Assembly: GCA_018061525.1 (NCBI GenBank)
Contig: JAGOUB010000036.1
Location: 1-8,109, forward strand
Length of the DNA stretch: 8,109 nt
From: Candidatus Peribacteraceae bacterium
GTDB lineage: Bacteria > Patescibacteriota > Gracilibacteria > Peribacterales > Peribacteraceae
Reading direction: 5' to 3'
Below, in pieces: positions 1-6,259 of the stretch. Under the pieces are notes generated by a model. It did not search any database, was not told the DNA's origin, and was given only the letters and a program-made list of their open reading frames with translations. Each line of letters begins with the position of its first letter. Position 1 is the first letter of the stretch. The translations under genes were made by a program, and so were the position numbers.

Positions 1-289
1 GGCTGACCCAGTTATCGCCGACCGTGTACTCGGTCGGGTCGTAACCGGCGGCCACGACGCTCATCTTGAGCGCCTGGGCGATCGTGAGCTTGTCACTCGG
101 ACCGAACTTGCCGGTCAGGCGGCCGTTGGTGTCGCGGTAACCGCCGACGATGTCGAGCGTGGTGGCCTGGTGTACGTAGCCTGCGAACCAGGCGTTCTCG
201 GGAACGTCGTCATAGACAGTGACAGTTGCTGCTGATGCGATGATCGGCAGGCCGATGATGGACAGAGACAAGAGGGAGAGTTTGCGCAT
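1..289 (-). CDS. S-layer-homology (SLH) domain surface protein, N-terminal part only
   Basis: This leftward frame is open from an ATG at 287-289 to the window edge, giving the first 96 residues. Residues 1-21 form a signal peptide: a short basic start (MRKLS), a hydrophobic stretch, and an A-S-A-A end suitable for signal peptidase I. From about residue 25 the sequence reads as an SLH repeat: a YDDVPENAWFAGYV opening, then an LDIVGGYRDTNG core, then KFGPSDKLTIAQALKM. This matches the family pattern of D-V, W, a G-Y turn and an F-x-P followed by a helix. SLH domains usually anchor exported proteins to cell-wall polymers, so this is probably a surface protein. Its downstream domains are outside the window. 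It has no Shine-Dalgarno sequence, and a -10-like TATACT ends 6 nt before the ATG. It is divergent from the lipoprotein gene at 361. Confidence 0.88.
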   Translation of the reverse strand, partial: MRKLSLLSLSIIGLPIIASAATVTVYDDVPENAWFAGYVHQATTLDIVGGYRDTNGRLTGKFGPSDKLTIAQALKMSVVAAGYDPTEYTVGDNWVS

Positions 290-295
290 GCGAGA

Positions 296-301
296 AGTAT
301 A
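296..301 (-). promoter_or_regulatory. -10 box TATACT of the SLH gene (leaderless geometry)
   Basis: On the minus strand TATACT matches 5 of 6 bases of the sigma-70 -10 consensus. It ends 6 nt before the ATG, so transcription would start at or next to the A of the start codon. No convincing -35 is visible; the nearest is TTACCG at a long 20-bp spacing. Assignment is by position and sequence only. Confidence 0.6.
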
Positions 302-348
302 GACCCCGGTCCAGCCCGGATCGGTAAGCGCGCTGGACCCTCCTCGTC

Positions 349-354
349 TACGAT
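349..354 (+). promoter_or_regulatory. Candidate -10 box TACGAT of the C39-type lipoprotein gene
   Basis: TACGAT matches 4 of 6 -10 consensus bases and keeps the key TA...T positions. It ends 6 nt before the ATG at 361, which predicts a leaderless mRNA. No -35 element is recognisable. The 71-bp intergenic region thus seems to hold two divergent promoters with the same geometry. Confidence 0.45.
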
Positions 355-360
355 GTCGCT

Positions 361-1164
361 ATGACTCTGACACGTTTTTCATACATCATCGGCCTGTCCG
401 TTCTTTTGGCTTCGTGCAGCTCCGCTCCCGACGTGGTCTTTTCGCCCCCGAATTCCGCTTCTACCGGATCGGTAAGAAGTCAGCCGGTTGCTGCGTCTTC
501 AGCCAGTTCAGCGCCGACCTCCGTGCCGGCCGTTTTGTCGTCTTCTTCGACGAAGCCCGTCCCCTCTTCCTCCTCCGCTCCGGCCTCGATGCCGGGCAGC
601 GTGCTGATCGAAGTGCCGTTCGCCAGCCAGGCGCCCTTCGGCAAGTGGGATGAGATGCACGAGGAGACCTGCGAGGAGGCGGCGCTCCTGCTGGGCCAAG
701 CCTTCGCCAAGGGCGAGACCTCCATGTCGGAGACGACGATGGAGCAGCGTCTGCAGGCCATCGTCGCTTGGGAAGAGCAGAACGGCTACGGCATCGACGT
801 GAACGTCGACGAGGCCGCGGCCATCGCTCGCGACTATCTAGACCTCGACGTGCGCGTGCTCAAGAACGTGACCGAGGCCGACCTGGTGCGCGAGCTCGCC
901 GCCGGCAACCCGATCGTGGCGCCGTTCGCGGGCCGCGAGCTGGGCAACCCGTACTTCAGCGGCGAGGGCCCTTGGTACCACATGCTCATCATCATCGGGT
1001 ATGACAGCGACAGCTTCATCACCAACGACGTCGGCACCAAGCGCGGCGCGCGCTATGCCTACGACCGCGACGTGCTGATGTCCGCGCTCCACGACTGGAC
1101 CGGCGTGAAAGAAGAGACGAACACCGGCGCCAAGAACGTGCTCGTGATCGACGCGAACCGTTAA
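361..1164 (+). CDS. Lipoprotein with C39-like (papain-fold) cysteine peptidase domain
   Basis: This is a 267-residue exported protein. Residues 1-19 form a lipoprotein signal with lipobox L-A-S-C; C19 would be lipidated. Residues 20-80 are a Ser/Ala/Pro-rich, low-complexity linker. From residue 82 the sequence resembles the C39_2-like peptidase family: VPFASQAP with Gln90 as the probable oxyanion-hole residue, Cys104 in the E-E-T-C-E-E-A helix start as nucleophile, His207 in WYHMLIIIGYD, and Asn222/Asp223 in the following T-N-D as third member. All three catalytic positions are present, so the enzyme could be active. Family members cleave peptides or remain poorly characterised; the substrate here is unknown. 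The protein probably sits on the outer face of the cytoplasmic membrane, held out by its linker. The only plausible start is the ATG preceding the signal peptide. Its TAA overlaps the stop of the convergent methyltransferase gene. Confidence 0.85.
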   Translation: MTLTRFSYIIGLSVLLASCSSAPDVVFSPPNSASTGSVRSQPVAASSASSAPTSVPAVLSSSSTKPVPSSSSAPASMPGSVLIEVPFASQAPFGKWDEMHEETCEEAALLLGQAFAKGETSMSETTMEQRLQAIVAWEEQNGYGIDVNVDEAAAIARDYLDLDVRVLKNVTEADLVRELAAGNPIVAPFAGRELGNPYFSGEGPWYHMLIIIGYDSDSFITNDVGTKRGARYAYDRDVLMSALHDWTGVKEETNTGAKNVLVIDANR

Positions 1165-2036
1165 GATTCCTTCCGCAGAAAAAGACAGGAGCACGGTGCG
1201 GCCAGCGGCCGAACCACTCCCCAAGCCCAGGCGGCCGTCCCCACGGCCGCCGCCTTGGCGAGTCGCAGCGGTAGCCAACCGCGCTCGCTGAAGAGCGCGT
1301 ACTGCCACGGGTCGTAGAGCTGGCGCCAGGTCGATTCCGTCCGCCAGCCGAGACGGGCGCAGAGCGCGCGCATCGAGCGCTGTGTGAAGTGCTGCAGGTG
1401 GCGCGGGACGTCGGTGCCGAACCAATGCTCGGGCGCGTAGTGCTTGGCGTCGAGCGAGTCGAGATTGGGCATCGCGATCGCCAGCAGACCGTCGTCGGCC
1501 AAGAGACCGCGCAGGCTCTTTAAAGTGGAGACTGGGTCGGGAACATGCTCGATGACGTGCCAGAGGACGATCAGGTCGAAGGGCCCTTGGGCAAGGGCGG
1601 GGTCAGCGCCTTGCGTCACGTCCAAGCCTTTCTGGCGGCACGCTTCGGCGGCGCGAGCGCTCGGTTCGATGCCGACGACGTCCCAGCCGCGCTCGCGAAG
1701 CGCCAGGAGGAAATCGCCCATACCGCAGCCGAACTCCAGGCAGCGTCCCGGCTTGCCGGCCCGCCGCGTCATCACTCGCGCGCGGTGGCGGAGGCGCAGG
1801 TCGCGCAGCCAGACATAGAGGGCGCTGCGGCCTGAGCGCCGCTCGGTGCGAAACGCTTGGTAGGCCGCGTCATCGTCGTAGAAGAGCGCGAAGTCCTCCG
1901 GCGCCGGCACGGGATGTGTGAAGCGGTGAGCGCAGGCGGCGCACTCGCGCACCGTGAATTCGCGGCCCGCGCGCGGCAGCGTCGCCACTGTGGCGGACAC
2001 GTCTCCCTCGCAGAGCGGACAGCGGATCGGTAGCAT
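1161..2036 (-). CDS. Zinc-ribbon class I SAM-dependent methyltransferase
   Basis: I place the start at the ATG at 2034-2036, giving 291 residues. Longer in-frame starts (up to 2123) would run into the glycosyltransferase coding region and put unrelated residues ahead of the N-terminal zinc ribbon that usually opens this family. The ribbon has C6-P-L-C9 and C32-A-A-C35. The Rossmann SAM domain follows: motif I LEFGCGMG at 100-107, the acidic ribose-binding Glu124 in VVGIEP, WHVIEH at 159-164, and a post-strand MPN at 189-191. This is the Methyltransf_23-type architecture common in polysaccharide and surface-glycan clusters, usually O-methylating a sugar or glycan precursor; the acceptor is unknown. 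Divergence from a glycosyltransferase 37 bp away supports a glycan role. A weak promoter candidate is TTGACA (2075-2080) with TACCGT 18 bp downstream (2051-2056). The C-terminal 40 residues are hydrophobic and may be membrane-associated. Confidence 0.87.
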   Translation of the reverse strand: MLPIRCPLCEGDVSATVATLPRAGREFTVRECAACAHRFTHPVPAPEDFALFYDDDAAYQAFRTERRSGRSALYVWLRDLRLRHRARVMTRRAGKPGRCLEFGCGMGDFLLALRERGWDVVGIEPSARAAEACRQKGLDVTQGADPALAQGPFDLIVLWHVIEHVPDPVSTLKSLRGLLADDGLLAIAMPNLDSLDAKHYAPEHWFGTDVPRHLQHFTQRSMRALCARLGWRTESTWRQLYDPWQYALFSERGWLPLRLAKAAAVGTAAWAWGVVRPLAAPCSCLFLRKES

Positions 2037-2054
2037 GTAGGTTGCACGTGACGG

Positions 2055-2060
2055 TAGATT
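2055..2060 (+). promoter_or_regulatory. Candidate -10 box TAGATT of the glycosyltransferase gene
   Basis: TAGATT ends 13 nt before the ATG at 2074, predicting a leader of about 7 nt made of C and T only. There is no room for a Shine-Dalgarno sequence. No clear -35 is seen, so support is modest. Confidence 0.35.
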
Positions 2061-2073
2061 CGCGTCCCCTCCC

Positions 2074-3144
2074 ATGTCAAACTGCTCGATCCTGGTGCTG
2101 AACCTCAACGGCCTCGCCGACACGATCGAATGCTTGGATTCCGTGCTGGCCTCCGACGCCGCCGGCGCCGAGATTTTGGTGCTCGATAACGGCTCGGCGA
2201 ACGACGAGGCAGCCGCGCTGCGCGAACGTTACGGCGACGCGATTCGCGTGCTGCGATCAGAAGTGAACACCGGCTTCCCCGGCGGAAACAACCTCTTGGC
2301 ACGCGAGACGACGCGCGAATTCATCCTACTCCTGAACAACGATACAGCGGTGCCTGCCGTCTGGCTGACGCCGCTCATCGCCCACTTGGAGGCGAATCCC
2401 GACTGCGCCGCCGCGCAGCCCACGCTGCTCTCGTACGCCGATCCTTCGCGCTTCGACATGGCCGGAGCCGCCGGCGGCTACATCGACGCGCTCGGCTACC
2501 CCTACACCCGCGGCCGGGTCTTTACGCATCCAGAGTTGGAGGCAGGGCTCTTCACCGAACCGGCATTGATCGATTGGGCCTGCGGCGCCTGCGCGCTCTT
2601 CCGTCGCGAGACGTACCTGGAGCATGGCGGACTCGACGCGCGCTTCTTCTCCTATATGGAGGAGATCGATCTGTGCTGGCGCCTCAAGACCGCCGGTCAC
2701 GCCATTGCCCATGTGCCGGCAGCGCGCATCCGCCACAAGGGCGGCCGCACCTGGAAGAAGATGCCGTTTCGCCGCAACTACCTCGTGCGCCGCAATTCGT
2801 ATTACCTGCTGGCGGCCAATGCCCCGTACGGCGAGCTTCTCTGGAAACTGCCGCTGCGCTACGCGTTCGAGGCGGCGTCCGCCCTCCACTTTTGCCTGCA
2901 GCGTGAGTGGCACACGGCCGCCGCGACGGCCGCCGCCGGATTTGTCTCGCTCTTCACGCTCGGCCCCTGGCTGGCCCGCTCGGACCGGAGTTCTCTTGGT
3001 GCCGGCTTCGTGACGGTTGAGTTCTTCCTCCTGGGACGGAAGCGTTTTGGCGATCTCAGCCCGGCAACGCGACGCGCGTCGAGCGCGCTTGGCATGACCG
3101 ACGAAGCGGGCGTCTTGGTAGGGGCACCGGAAGCCCGGGTGTAG
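2074..3144 (+). CDS. Family-2 glycosyltransferase (rhamnosyltransferase-like)
   Basis: This 356-residue protein has the full GT-A glycosyltransferase layout. It starts with the SILVLNLNG strand, followed by DNGS at 38-41 (nucleotide-sugar binding), NTGFPGGNN at 65-73, and LLNNDT at 86-91, whose N-D pair takes the place of the DxD metal site. ACGACALFRRE at 169-179 and FFSYMEEIDLCWRLKTAGH at 191-209 carry the acceptor-side E-E-x-D, and RHKGG follows at 220-224. This order is typical of WbbL/RfbF-like GT2 enzymes that add rhamnose or another deoxy sugar to a lipid-linked glycan, but the exact sugar cannot be read from the sequence. Residues 255-325 include amphipathic or hydrophobic segments that may attach the enzyme to the inner membrane. 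The start fits because the first beta strand begins at residue 4. It is divergent from the methyltransferase gene. Its stop codon lies within the next gene's -10 box. Confidence 0.9.
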   Translation: MSNCSILVLNLNGLADTIECLDSVLASDAAGAEILVLDNGSANDEAAALRERYGDAIRVLRSEVNTGFPGGNNLLARETTREFILLLNNDTAVPAVWLTPLIAHLEANPDCAAAQPTLLSYADPSRFDMAGAAGGYIDALGYPYTRGRVFTHPELEAGLFTEPALIDWACGACALFRRETYLEHGGLDARFFSYMEEIDLCWRLKTAGHAIAHVPAARIRHKGGRTWKKMPFRRNYLVRRNSYYLLAANAPYGELLWKLPLRYAFEAASALHFCLQREWHTAAATAAAGFVSLFTLGPWLARSDRSSLGAGFVTVEFFLLGRKRFGDLSPATRRASSALGMTDEAGVLVGAPEARV

Positions 3145-3147
3145 AAT
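3142..3147 (+). promoter_or_regulatory. Candidate -10 box TAGAAT of the transketolase gene
   Basis: TAGAAT matches 5 of 6 consensus bases, and its first three bases are the TAG stop of the glycosyltransferase. It ends 20 nt before the ATG, predicting a leader of about 14 nt that is mainly C. TTGGTA at 3115-3120 is a poor -35 at 21 bp. The gene may be transcribed both from here and by read-through. Confidence 0.45.
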
Positions 3148-3167
3148 GCGGGGGTCCCATCCCCCCT

Positions 3168-5483
3168 ATGACCCGCTCGCTCCAGAAGTTCGCCGGTTCC
3201 ACGGATGCATCCGTCCCCCACTCGCTGCGCCGCGTCGCTGCTGCTTCCTCGGTAGCCGAGCCGGTTTGGATCGGTCCGGCCGAGGCCGCCACACTTTCCG
3301 CTCAGGAGAAGGAAGCCTACGGGCTGGCGCACAAGATCCTCTGCCATCTCGCCATCCAGGGTCCGACCAAGCACAGCTCCGGCCACCCAGGCGGTCCCCT
3401 CTCGGCCTTCACCTTCGCCTACCTGCTCTCGGCGCGCCGCGATCCGGCGGTCGACCAGCCGCTGCGCATCAGCGCCGGCCACCTCTCGCTCCTCTCGTAC
3501 GGACTGCAGTGGCTCTTCGGCCGCGGCGGCAAGGACGAGCGCCTGCAGAGCCCGCAGACGATCATCGACACCTTCCGCATCCCCGCCGGACTCCCGGGCC
3601 ACATCGAGGCCGGCATCGGCGACATCCCCTTTGGCACCGGTCCGCTCGGCAAGGGCCTCTCGCACGGCGTCGGCACGGCCTTCGGTCTTCAATACCAGAA
3701 GCAGCCGGGCATGGTCGACGTGCTCATTGCCGACGGCGACGCTCAGGAAGGACAGGTGATGGAGGCGATGCGCCTGGCTGCGCACCTCAAGCTCGACAAC
3801 CTCGTCGCGCACCTGGACCTCAATGATATCCAGCTCTCAGACATGCCCTCGCGCACCGTCGCCTGCGACCTGGCCGGCCAAGCGGCCGCCGCCGGTTGGC
3901 AGGTGATCGAGGTGCAGGACGGCAATGATCCCGCTCAGGTGAAAGCCGCGCAGGAGCGCGCCGACGGTTTTGCGGGCAAGGGCCGCCCGGTCTTCATCGC
4001 CTACTACACGACCATGGGCCACGGCGTGCCGCACATGGAAGAAGGCAGCAACACCGGCAAGGAGAACTTCCACGGCTCGCCGCTCAAGAAGGACGTGGCC
4101 GAGAAGCTCCTCAAGGATCTGCCCGCACTCGACCAGCTCACCAAGGACTACGAGCCCTTCCGCGCCGCCGAGGAGAAGCGCTACCGCGCCACCAAGCCGG
4201 TGCAGACCGATATTCTCCTCTCCTTCGATACTGCCAAGCTCAAGGGCTACGCACGCACGGTCACAGCCGAGAAGGGTGCCGCCCGCAAGGATTTTGGCGA
4301 GACGCACTTGAAGGCCTTGATGAAAGTCGACCCGCGCATCGTCGTGCTGCACGCCGACCTGGCTGCGTCCGGCGGCTTCGACAAGGTGGGCAAGGAATTC
4401 CCCGACCGCGTGGTGAACGTGGGCGTGGCCGAGGCCAACATGTACATGATGGCCGCCGGCATGCGTCAGACGGGCCTGCTTCCCGTGACCTATACCTTCG
4501 CCGCCTTCGGCACCAACGAGGCGCGCGCCAACGCCCGCCTCATCGACGTGAACTGCGGCCACACGCGCGTGGGCGTTCTGCACGACTGCACGCACGCCGG
4601 TCTGAGCGTGGGCGAGGACGGCGAGACCCACCAGGAGCGCCACTATCTCGATATCCCCTTCGACCACACGCAGGTCTGGATGCCGGCCGACAGTAACCAG
4701 GCGGCCGCCATGGCCGAGAAGGCGCTGGCGATCATCGCCGAGGGCCACCAGAGCGTCTACGTGTTTGCCGGCCGCTCGGGCCACCCGCAGCTGCTCAACC
4801 CCGACGGTCAGCCGATCTACGGTGCCGACTACGTCTTTGACGGCGCCGCCGACATCGTTCGTGGCCGAGGTGGCCAAGAGGATGAGGCGACGATCATCGC
4901 CACCGGCGAGGCGGTGCACACGGCCGTGGCCGTGGCCGACCTTCTGGCCGCGCGTGAGGACCGCGCCGTGAACGTGCGCGTGCTCAACGTGGGCTGCGTG
5001 CGCCCGCTCGACGCCTCGGCCATCGCCGCCGCCGCGCTCGAGACGCGCCACTTGATCGTGATCGAGGACCACAGCAGCGAGAGCGGACTGGCCGGCCAGG
5101 TGGCCGACGTCATCGCCGACCTACAGCTGCCGTGCACGCTCCGCCGTCTGGGCGCTAACCGCTACTTCCCGTCCGGTCCTGCTGAGGACCTCAAGTTCCT
5201 GGCCGGCATCGACCAAGACAGCCTGGAGAACGCGGTCGAGGACGAGATCCGCGGCGAGGCCTGGGGCGGCGAGGACGCCCTCGTCTCCTGCCTGTTCGCC
5301 CTGCCCGAGCGCGCCAAGCTCAGCCGCTTCCGCATGAAGCTCGAGAGCTTCGTGGAGCGCCTCAAGCATGAGGACGGCTACATGGACCGTCTCCGCTCCG
5401 TCTGGGCCGAGCGCACCATGGACGCCGAGAAGCTGCCGAAGACGGCCCTGCTCCAGAAACGCCTCGAAGACATCGCCTTCTGA
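3168..5483 (+). CDS. tkt: Transketolase, one-piece, with N- and C-terminal extensions
   Basis: This 771-residue protein transfers two-carbon ketol units between sugar phosphates in the non-oxidative pentose phosphate pathway, using thiamine diphosphate and a divalent metal. Residues 45-80 hold KHSSGHPGGPLS. The cofactor-binding region is at 185-225, with DGDAQEGQ and Asn219 in the LDLNDIQ strand. The pyrimidine domain starts near 375 and includes VGVAEANM with the catalytic Glu422 and THAGLSVGEDGETHQ at 475-489, close to the conserved transketolase His/GEDG segment. The C-terminal domain begins near 570 and is followed by GPAEDL. Two things are odd: the usual GDG is ADG (188-190), and about 80 charged, helix-prone residues follow the normal end of the family (roughly 690-771). 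The N-terminal 40 residues are also extra, rich in Ser and Ala. Typical enzymes have about 660 residues. The next in-frame Met is residue 181, so the ATG at 3168 is the sensible start. Confidence 0.93.
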   Translation: MTRSLQKFAGSTDASVPHSLRRVAAASSVAEPVWIGPAEAATLSAQEKEAYGLAHKILCHLAIQGPTKHSSGHPGGPLSAFTFAYLLSARRDPAVDQPLRISAGHLSLLSYGLQWLFGRGGKDERLQSPQTIIDTFRIPAGLPGHIEAGIGDIPFGTGPLGKGLSHGVGTAFGLQYQKQPGMVDVLIADGDAQEGQVMEAMRLAAHLKLDNLVAHLDLNDIQLSDMPSRTVACDLAGQAAAAGWQVIEVQDGNDPAQVKAAQERADGFAGKGRPVFIAYYTTMGHGVPHMEEGSNTGKENFHGSPLKKDVAEKLLKDLPALDQLTKDYEPFRAAEEKRYRATKPVQTDILLSFDTAKLKGYARTVTAEKGAARKDFGETHLKALMKVDPRIVVLHADLAASGGFDKVGKEFPDRVVNVGVAEANMYMMAAGMRQTGLLPVTYTFAAFGTNEARANARLIDVNCGHTRVGVLHDCTHAGLSVGEDGETHQERHYLDIPFDHTQVWMPADSNQAAAMAEKALAIIAEGHQSVYVFAGRSGHPQLLNPDGQPIYGADYVFDGAADIVRGRGGQEDEATIIATGEAVHTAVAVADLLAAREDRAVNVRVLNVGCVRPLDASAIAAAALETRHLIVIEDHSSESGLAGQVADVIADLQLPCTLRRLGANRYFPSGPAEDLKFLAGIDQDSLENAVEDEIRGEAWGGEDALVSCLFALPERAKLSRFRMKLESFVERLKHEDGYMDRLRSVWAERTMDAEKLPKTALLQKRLEDIAF

Positions 5484-5491
5484 CGCCACCG

Positions 5492-5519
5492 CCCTCCGCG
5501 CTATACTGCCTGCGGAGGG
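5492..5519. repeat. Perfect 8-bp inverted repeat spanning the tRNA-Ser 5' end
   Basis: CCCTCCGC (5492-5499) is the exact reverse complement of GCGGAGGG (5512-5519), separated by a 12-nt loop. The right arm contains the first six bases of tRNA-Ser. The loop contains the tRNA's TATACT -10 box. CCCTCCGC also recurs exactly at 5592-5599, the real 3' acceptor strand of the tRNA, so the left arm copies the natural pairing partner of the tRNA 5' strand. RNA reading through from the transketolase gene could form this hairpin. There is no T-run, so it is not a classical intrinsic terminator. Confidence 0.75.
5502..5507 (+). promoter_or_regulatory. -10 box TATACT of tRNA-Ser (leaderless geometry)
   Basis: TATACT matches 5 of 6 -10 consensus bases and is identical to the box of the SLH gene. 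It ends exactly 6 nt before G5514, the first base of the mature tRNA, so the predicted +1 coincides with the tRNA 5' end. A weak -35 (TTCTGA, 5478-5483, 18-bp spacing) overlaps the transketolase stop codon. Confidence 0.62.
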
Positions 5520-5601
5520 ATGGCAGAGTGGTCGATCGCGCCTGACTTGAAATCAGGTGAACCGCAAGGTTCCGTGGGTTCGAATCCCACTCCCTCCGCC
5601 A
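5514..5601 (+). tRNA. serT: tRNA-Ser (anticodon UGA), with encoded CCA
   Basis: The 88-nt sequence folds as a class II tRNA. The acceptor stem is GGAGGGA (5514-5520) with TCCCTCC (5591-5597). The discriminator is G5598, as expected for serine, and the CCA end is encoded at 5599-5601. The anticodon stem is CCTGA/TCAGG with loop CTTGAAA, placing anticodon TGA at 5548-5550. The long variable arm is GAACC-GCAA-GGTTC. The T arm is GTGGG-TTCGAAT-CCCAC. It decodes UCA and, by wobble, UCG and probably UCU. UCG codons are abundant in the serine-rich lipoprotein downstream. It lies 30 nt after the transketolase stop with its own -10 box, and 15 nt from the stop of the oppositely oriented 211-residue gene. 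The gene symbol is assigned by anticodon analogy with other bacteria. Confidence 0.97.
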
Positions 5602-5616
5602 ACATGCACTGCAGCA

Positions 5617-6252
5617 TTACACGTAGCTGACGTAGTGGGCGGCGCGAGCTGCATCGTTGGGCGAGAGGATGCTGTCGAGGTTTTGCAGTTCAGCAACGCC
5701 GCGCCTGGCAACGAATCGCCGCGCGGAGCCTTCCCAGTCGTCGGGCATCGGTCTGCCATTGAGGATCTCCGTCAGCACGTGGGGGGCGAAATGCCGCGGG
5801 GAGAACAAGCGTTGTCCGACCCAATGGTCCCCGTCGGGTGACTTGGTACAGATCAGTCCCGGCAGGCCCGTCTTGGATTGGTAGAGGTTCCACGGAAAAT
5901 GCGAATCGCTCACCCAGAGCGCCGTGCCCTTGCCCCACGATTTTTCCAAGAGCGTTCCCTTGAGCATGACGGACACCGTCTCCTCCTTATCGGGTAGCCT
6001 GAGCTGCACCTCGATAGGCGCATTATGGATTAGGCGGAGCTTATCCGGCCGGCAGAGTGCGAACCGCAGCTCGGCCTGCTTACAAAATGGGTTGTCCGCC
6101 AGCCGCGTCTGCAGCTGATGCCGGACGTTATCGACGTAGATGGCGGGCACTCCTTTGGATTCGGACTTCACCTCGCACGACTCCGGCTGCAAGAACCCCT
6201 CAGGAGGATCGGCATCCAGGGTTAAGCCGCTGAGGGTCTTGAGTTTTCCCAC
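5617..6252 (-). CDS. Uncharacterised 211-residue protein
   Basis: I do not recognise this protein. It begins with GTG at 6250-6252; the codon before it is TGA, so no longer version in this frame exists. It has no signal peptide or membrane segment, so it is probably cytoplasmic. It appears to mix beta strands (about 60-115) and helix (about 155-210). Four cysteines occur at 26, 57, 67 and 135. A conspicuous patch is SDSHFPW (115-121), then GLICTKSPDGDHW (132-144), then RHFAPHVLTEILNG (153-166) and PDDWEGSARRF (170-180). Its arginine codons differ from those of its neighbours: of 14, six are CGG and four CGC, plus AGG, AGA and CGA; the transketolase uses mainly CGC and CGT. It has a strong AT-rich promoter of its own and is wedged between a tRNA and DedA, suggesting an accessory, perhaps acquired, gene. 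A distant ubiquitin-E2-like fold is possible but weakly supported. Confidence 0.75.
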   Translation of the reverse strand: MGKLKTLSGLTLDADPPEGFLQPESCEVKSESKGVPAIYVDNVRHQLQTRLADNPFCKQAELRFALCRPDKLRLIHNAPIEVQLRLPDKEETVSVMLKGTLLEKSWGKGTALWVSDSHFPWNLYQSKTGLPGLICTKSPDGDHWVGQRLFSPRHFAPHVLTEILNGRPMPDDWEGSARRFVARRGVAELQNLDSILSPNDAARAAHYVSYV

Positions 6253-6259
6253 TCATATT

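Noticed and set aside
2037..2123. Longer methyltransferase starts at 2123 or 2075
   Set aside because: They overlap the divergent glycosyltransferase coding sequence, and the zinc-ribbon cysteines normally lie within the first ten residues.
3146..3826. 226-codon forward frame overlapping the start of transketolase
   Set aside because: Arg/Pro-rich off-frame translation; the transketolase frame carries conserved motifs across the same bases.
3837..5072. 411-codon leftward frame within the transketolase gene
   Set aside because: His/Val/Ala/Gly-rich antisense translation of a clear enzyme; typical in GC-rich DNA. The same applies to frames at 2859-3812, 2326-2913 and 838-1425.
5481..5483. UGA recoding as seen in some CPR lineages (UGA as glycine)
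   Set aside because: TGA ends transketolase and DedA at sensible positions. The tRNA with anticodon UGA is a serine tRNA reading UCA, not a suppressor.
6254..6256. ATG at 6254-6256 as the start of the 211-residue gene
   Set aside because: It is out of frame with the long frame and stops after 18 codons; the in-frame codon before the GTG is TGA.
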